Source: Spirochaetota bacterium (GTDB taxonomy: Bacteria; Spirochaetota; UBA4802; UBA5550). Taken from it: a stretch of 64,000 nt of DNA. Below are positions 60,441-64,000 of this stretch, one piece after another (the first letter of the stretch is position 1; every line of letters starts with the position of its first letter). The notes under the pieces were generated by a model that was not told the DNA's origin, did not search any database, and saw nothing but the letters and a program-made list of their open reading frames with translations. The translations under genes were made by a program, and so were the position numbers. The stretch is taken from contig JALOTL010000007.1 in NCBI GenBank assembly GCA_025457915.1, forward strand, positions 62,001 through 126,000, in the 5' to 3' direction.

Positions 60441-61067
60441 TTAGCCTTTCTTGCGGTGGTCTATGTGTATCTTTTTAACTTTTCTTTTTTTTATCTTTAT
60501 CGCCCCTTCGGGGTTGTATTTTTCCTGGACCTCTTCGATGGAGTGATTAATAAGCATCTTTACAACCTTTTCGGTTTTGTTTAAAACATCGATCAGGATA
60601 AAATTCTCCTCGTCTGTAAAATCCTGAAGGAGATAGCTCTCCATGGTGACCCCCTTGGAAGGGGTGCCGATGCCGACTCTTATTTTCGCAAACTTATCGG
60701 ACTTTAATGCTTTCCTCATTGAGTCAATACCGGGGTGTCCGAGGCTTGAATACACGTAATCAACCCTCATGTCCCCCACCTTGAGCGAGGAATCCTCGAC
60801 GATGCAGATAATGTCTTTGACATTGATCCGCAAAAAAGAGGCAATATACAGGACAGATTCGCCAATAAGATTTATAAATGTCTGCGGCTTCAGGAGCACC
60901 ACCTCTGAATTCAGGATGGCCCCCCTGCCTATGAGGGACTTCTTCTTCTTGATTTTGACTTCTATATTCTCGTTATTGCCGACTATATCTATGACTTTAA
61001 AGCCGATATTCTGCCTGTTATTGGAATATTTATCTCCTGGATTTCCGAAACCTACAATTAGCTTCAA
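60441..61067 (-). CDS. pth: Peptidyl-tRNA hydrolase homologue with altered active site
   Basis: 208 residues, likely TTG start. Fold and synteny (prs-rplY-pth) are those of Pth: LIVGFGNPGDKYSNNRQNIGF, LLKPQTFINLIGES, EDSSLKVGDMRVDY, KIRVGIGTPSKG. But the catalytic His (E. coli His20) is Gln19, encoded CAG, and Asn114 is Pro (GHPG for GHNG). Asn9, Asn66 and Asp92, equal to Asn10, Asn68 and Asp93, are kept. The C-terminal tail is very basic (KIKKRKVKKIHIDHRKK). Pth releases peptides from drop-off peptidyl-tRNA. Whether this protein still does is uncertain. Confidence 0.88.
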   Translation of the reverse strand: MKLIVGFGNPGDKYSNNRQNIGFKVIDIVGNNENIEVKIKKKKSLIGRGAILNSEVVLLKPQTFINLIGESVLYIASFLRINVKDIICIVEDSSLKVGDMRVDYVYSSLGHPGIDSMRKALKSDKFAKIRVGIGTPSKGVTMESYLLQDFTDEENFILIDVLNKTEKVVKMLINHSIEEVQEKYNPEGAIKIKKRKVKKIHIDHRKKG

Positions 61068-61175
61068 ATAGGAAAACCTCTGACTATTTCTATTATTATC
61101 AACCGACGACTACAACCTCTGATCAAAAACAAATTCAGATTGCGGCTGTCTTTTTTGTTATATATCTTACAGCTA

Positions 61176-61853
61176 TTATTCTTTCTTGCCTTCGGATTTG
61201 CCTTCGGATTTGCCTTCAGATTTGCCTTCGGCAGCCGCAGGCTCCTGGCCCGGCGTTTCGACGGCTGCTTCCGCGACCGGCTCCTCGATCACCTTGGCCA
61301 GATGGACGCCGCAAATTACAGCATCGGGATTGCTCAGAAGCTTGACTGAGGCCCCGAGATTCAAGTCCTTCGCATGGATGGTCTGACCGATATCGAGATC
61401 GTTGACGTCCAGGGATATCTTCTCCGGAAGGTCCATTGGAAGGCACTCGATGAAAAGTTCCCTGTTTTCGACTTCAAGTATCCCGCCCAGCTTGACGCCC
61501 TTCGGCGAACCGCTTATTACGACGTGGACCTGGGTTTGAATTTTTTCGCCTTTCGTGACCTTGAAAAGATCAAGGTGGATAATCTCCCCGGTAACAGGAT
61601 TATACTGGTAGTCTTTTACGAAAGCCATTATTTCGCTTTCATCTTTTTTATTCGTGATGTTTATATCGAAAATTACACTCTCCGAAATGTTTCCCTTGAA
61701 AAGCTGGAAAAAATCCTTCTTGCTGATCTTCAGGGATTCGGATTTCCCGTGCGAATATATCACTGCGGGAATGAAGCCGTCGCTTCTGATTCTATTGCAG
61801 TTGTTTTTTTTAGTTTCGCTTCTCAATTCCGCATTGATGCTCTTTACAGCCAT
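61176..61853 (-). CDS. rplY: 50S ribosomal protein L25/general stress protein Ctc
   Basis: 225 residues, the long TL5/Ctc form. It begins AVKSINAELRSETKKNNCNRIRSDGFIPAVIYS (5S rRNA-binding domain, about 1-95) and continues with the TL5 C-domain (KLGGILEVENRELFIECLPMDLPEKISLDV). The tail is a low-complexity acidic/Lys run of GKSE units. It binds 5S rRNA. In B. subtilis the same gene follows prs and precedes pth, as here. Confidence 0.95.
   Translation of the reverse strand: MAVKSINAELRSETKKNNCNRIRSDGFIPAVIYSHGKSESLKISKKDFFQLFKGNISESVIFDINITNKKDESEIMAFVKDYQYNPVTGEIIHLDLFKVTKGEKIQTQVHVVISGSPKGVKLGGILEVENRELFIECLPMDLPEKISLDVNDLDIGQTIHAKDLNLGASVKLLSNPDAVICGVHLAKVIEEPVAEAAVETPGQEPAAAEGKSEGKSEGKSEGKKE
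61188..61231 (-). repeat. 12-bp tandem repeat in the rplY tail
   Basis: About 3.7 copies of GCCTTCGGATTT (61188, 61200, 61212 with one change, and a partial at 61224), encoding the GKSE repeat at the protein C-terminus. Likely to vary in copy number by slippage. Confidence 0.85.
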
Positions 61854-61882
61854 GTTTTTAACCCTTATTAAAAAAAATAATT

Positions 61883-62824
61883 CTATACAAACAATGAGCT
61901 TACTGACTCGCCATTGTGTATTCTTCTGATAGCTTCCCCGAACAACGGCGCGATGGACAGGACATCCACATTGTCCAGCCTCTTCTGATCGTTAAGGGGT
62001 ATTGTGTTGGTAAATACTATTTCCTTGAACCCGGCGCCCTGCAGCTTTGTCGGGGCCTCGCCGGAAAGAACGGCATGCGTGAAAAAGCAGTAAACGTCCC
62101 TCGCCCCTTCCTTTTTTAATGCCGAAACGCAGTTGGCGATGGTCCCGCCGGTATCGACCATGTCGTCCACCAGTATGCAGTTTTTTTCATTAACATCCCC
62201 GATTACGTGCATAACCTCCGCGATGTTCGCCTTCGGCCTCCTCTTGTCTATTATGGCGAGGCCCGCGTTTATGTTCTGGGCGAAAAACCTCGCCCTGTCC
62301 GCGCCGCCGGAATCCGGGGAAACCACGACTACACTGTTGAGTCTCAGGTTTTTTATATAGTTTATCGCTATCGGCGAGGCGTTGAGATTATCGACTGGTA
62401 TGTCGAAAAAACCCTGTATCTGGTCGGCATGCAGGTCCATGGTCAGTATCCTGTCGGCGCCTGTCGTCTGGATTATATTCGCAACGACCTTCGCTGATAT
62501 CGGTACCCGCGGTTCCACCTTTCTGTCCTGCCTCGCATAACCGAAATAAGGTATAACTGCCGTTATCCTGCTGGCGGATGCCCTGAGGGCCGCGTCAATC
62601 ATCAGCAGGAGCTCCATTATGTGATCGTTTGTCGGATTACAGGTTGATTGTATGATAAAGACGTCCTGACCCCTGACGTTTTCCTTTATCTTGACGCTGA
62701 TTTCACCGTCCTTGAATCTTCCAAGCTCAATCCTTGAAAGCTCCATTCCAAGATATCTGGCGATTTCCTGGGCAAGAACCGGATTGGAAGATCCGGAAAA
62801 AAGTTTCATCATTCTGTCGCCCAT
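61883..62824 (-). CDS. prs: Ribose-phosphate pyrophosphokinase
   Basis: 313 residues from ATG 62824, one base after the TAA of the glmU-like gene; longer in-frame starts run into that gene. Motifs are standard: LFSGSSNPVLAQEIA, YFGYARQDRKVEPRVPISAK (flexible catalytic loop, with VEPRVP where most have A-R-x-R-E-P), DLHADQIQGFFDIPVDNL and the PRPP site CILVDDMVDTGGTI. It makes PRPP from ribose 5-phosphate and ATP for nucleotide and amino acid synthesis. Confidence 0.95.
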   Translation of the reverse strand: MGDRMMKLFSGSSNPVLAQEIARYLGMELSRIELGRFKDGEISVKIKENVRGQDVFIIQSTCNPTNDHIMELLLMIDAALRASASRITAVIPYFGYARQDRKVEPRVPISAKVVANIIQTTGADRILTMDLHADQIQGFFDIPVDNLNASPIAINYIKNLRLNSVVVVSPDSGGADRARFFAQNINAGLAIIDKRRPKANIAEVMHVIGDVNEKNCILVDDMVDTGGTIANCVSALKKEGARDVYCFFTHAVLSGEAPTKLQGAGFKEIVFTNTIPLNDQKRLDNVDVLSIAPLFGEAIRRIHNGESVSSLFV

Positions 62825-62825
62825 A

Positions 62826-63548
62826 TTAAACGGTTCTATTTTTCTCCCTAAGATATTTTTCCAAGTTGTGCAATTCATCCCTTGTATTGACCCCGCTGCC
62901 TTCAATGGGATCGTCTAAAGTTATTACTTTAACCCGATGCCCGGTTTTAATGACATACAGAAGGGCGTCGGGAAGATAATACTCATTCTGAGCATTGTCG
63001 GTATTGATCTCCTCGAGTCCCCTGAAAAGAAATTCCCTGTCGAATACGTAAGTGCCTGTATTCACTTCCCTGATTTTTTTCTCGTCAGGGGACGCATCCC
63101 TCTCTTCGACGATTTTTTGAAAATTCCCCCTGGATCCCCTTATCACCCTGCCGTATCCGGTAGGATCCTGCTTCATCATGGTCAGCACCACGGCCTTTAC
63201 ATCCGGCTCCATGGATGCCTCTACCATCCCGATGAATGTTTCCGGCCTTATAAGGGGCACGTCGCCGCAGGCAACTATTACCCTGCCGTTAAAACTTCTG
63301 AGTTCTTCCTCCGCCTGCATCACGGCATGTCCGGTTCCGAGCTGTTCGTTCTGCCAGACCGCCCTGGCCCTCTTTCCAATGGCCTCGATAACCATCTCCC
63401 CCCTGTAGCCGACAACCACTATCGTATAAATGATTCCGGCACGATTGAGGCCTTCCAGAACGTGAAGTATCAATGGTTTATTTTGCAGCTGAAGCAGGAC
63501 CTTGGGCAGTTCGGAACCAATCCTCACTCCCTTTCCGCCCGCAAGCAC
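62826..63548 (-). CDS. GlmU-type nucleotidyltransferase, uridylyltransferase half only
   Basis: 240 residues from GTG 63548. MLAGGKGVRIGSELPKVLLQLQ (L-A-G-G-K-G-x-R pyrophosphate loop), NEQLGTGHAVMQAEE, VIVACGDVPLI, NTGTYVF and EYYLPDAL match the N-terminal half of GlmU, but the acetyltransferase left-handed helix is absent. It may make UDP-GlcNAc with a separate acetyltransferase. The GTG falls within the first conserved strand (normal start A-I-V-L-A-G-G); upstream codons are open to 63587 and include an ATA codon at 63569 with a GGAG site seven bases before it, so the true N-terminus may be longer. Confidence 0.85.
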   Translation of the reverse strand: MLAGGKGVRIGSELPKVLLQLQNKPLILHVLEGLNRAGIIYTIVVVGYRGEMVIEAIGKRARAVWQNEQLGTGHAVMQAEEELRSFNGRVIVACGDVPLIRPETFIGMVEASMEPDVKAVVLTMMKQDPTGYGRVIRGSRGNFQKIVEERDASPDEKKIREVNTGTYVFDREFLFRGLEEINTDNAQNEYYLPDALLYVIKTGHRVKVITLDDPIEGSGVNTRDELHNLEKYLREKNRTV

Positions 63549-63591
63549 TATTGCACAAGTCTTTTCTATTATTAATCTCCGGATTATTTAC

Positions 63592-63663
63592 CTGAGGAGC
63601 CAGGATTCGAACCTGGGAATGCCGGGACCAAAACCCGGTGCCTTACCACTTGGCCACTCCTCA
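63592..63663 (-). tRNA. tRNA-Gln (anticodon TTG)
   Basis: 72 bases on the minus strand. Acceptor TGAGGAG/CTCCTCA pairs; the anticodon stem CCGGG/CCCGG encloses TTTTGGT, giving TTG. T arm CCAGG-TTCGAAT-CCTGG. CCA is not encoded. It lies between ispE and the glmU-like gene on the same strand, and the four genes to its left likely belong to its transcript. A GatCAB-dependent species would charge this tRNA via Glu; gatC is present at 5198. Confidence 0.96.
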
Positions 63664-63676
63664 ATAATATTTTGAG

Positions 63677-64000
63677 TCATATGAACCTTGCTAGTATGAC
63701 CCTCATTCCTTTTACATCAAGGCTCTTACGGTATTTTTCCGCCCTTGAAAGGTCGTCAAACAGGCCAATCATGGCTGATCCGGATCCGGTCATTGTTGAA
63801 TAAACGGCGCCGGATTTATAAAATCCTTCTTTTATATCCCGCAATATCGGGTGTTCTTTGAATGCCGGAACCTCGAAATCGTTTTTAAACATCTCCCTGA
63901 AGGCCGATAAATCTCCTTTCTCAAAAACTACGGAGATACGGGACATTTTTTTTTCTAGCGGTTCTTTTATGGACTGGCTCCCGAAGCCTCTTCCGAGGGC
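63677..64000 (-). CDS. ispE: 4-diphosphocytidyl-2-C-methyl-D-erythritol kinase, C-terminal part
   Basis: The frame is open to the right edge of the window; about 107 C-terminal residues are visible. FKNDFEVPAFKEHPILRDIKEG and SGAVYSTMTGSGSAMIGLF, the N-D-F/L-E-x-P and S/T-G-S-G-S-x-x-x-G motifs of the GHMP kinase IspE, identify it. IspE phosphorylates CDP-methylerythritol in the MEP isoprenoid pathway. Gene order ispE/(tRNA)/glmU-like/prs/rplY/pth matches that of Bacillus apart from spoVG and purR. Confidence 0.85.
   Translation of the reverse strand, partial: ALGRGFGSQSIKEPLEKKMSRISVVFEKGDLSAFREMFKNDFEVPAFKEHPILRDIKEGFYKSGAVYSTMTGSGSAMIGLFDDLSRAEKYRKSLDVKGMRVILARFI

Noticed and set aside
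62825-62905. Longer prs start at 62905
   Set aside because: The extra 27 residues are coded inside the end of the glmU-like gene and have no match in Prs; start at 62824 fits the family length.

Overview
This window looks like chromosome from a spirochaete. The clearest marker is a FlaB-type flagellin core protein (11854-12702) with the spirochaete-specific MWFHMGPN segment and a Leptospira-like [10 protein letters not shown] stretch. A Gram-negative envelope is implied by many lipoproteins with signal peptidase II sites, predicted outer-membrane beta-barrels and lytic or penicillin-binding cell-wall enzymes. The gene order ispE / tRNA-Gln / glmU-like / prs / rplY (ctc) / pth at the right edge is an old bacterial synteny also known from Bacillus. 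I see no insertion sequences, CRISPR arrays, rRNA genes or prophage modules.

Layout. 1-4400: the 3' end of an envelope protein, a hybrid sensor protein with a degenerate ATPase domain, a TrkA-gated potassium channel, a GNAT acetyltransferase and a small secreted protein built of SFPDF repeats. 4584-8722: YbaK-like deacylase, then a tightly packed run gatC-thpR-pyrK and two class III cyclase-like proteins. 8725-16309: PBP1A, flaB, an AlgI/AlgJ-like O-acylation pair and a metallo-hydrolase. 16528-26060: lipoproteins, a C45-type hydrolase, YqeY, an AGCS symporter, a cAMP-type binding protein with an AI-2E-family permease, a YtxH/DUF948 pair and a beta-propeller lipoprotein. 26355-32036: a fused SpeD-SpeE polyamine enzyme behind a possible structured leader, an M23 peptidase, a small ferredoxin, a divergent ClpX, two tiny genes including a 45-residue zinc ribbon, tRNA-Leu(CAA), a thioesterase and a stand-alone MshEN-like protein. 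32176-39423: tetraheme cytochrome, double pseudo-receiver, small membrane proteins, tadA with a Mut7-C protein, nitroreductase, and an IMP dehydrogenase of eukaryotic type. 39771-51045: a 1050-residue surface protein with 14 tail-fibre-like repeats, thioredoxin, dtd, a ferredoxin-nitroreductase, and a translationally coupled three-gene outer-membrane cluster (lamin-tail-like protein, barrel plus ComEA-like HhH, barrel). 51120-64000: an acyl-CoA dehydrogenase pair, an adenylate cyclase divergent from an MBL hydrolase, a Slt lytic transglycosylase operon, and the pth/rplY/prs/glmU-like/tRNA-Gln/ispE block.

Themes. Cyclic-nucleotide signalling recurs: a canonical membrane adenylate cyclase, a CNB-domain protein that retains the phosphate-binding Glu and Arg, and a pair of divergent cyclase-like proteins whose surviving active-site residues look complementary. 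Several proteins keep a family fold but have lost textbook catalytic residues (Pth, both receivers of the 32813-33760 protein, the kinase domain of the 520-2409 protein). The best candidate for an undescribed system is the coupled outer-membrane cluster at 47178-51045; the cyclase pair at 6833-8722 is second. All family assignments are by eye from motifs; no database search was possible.
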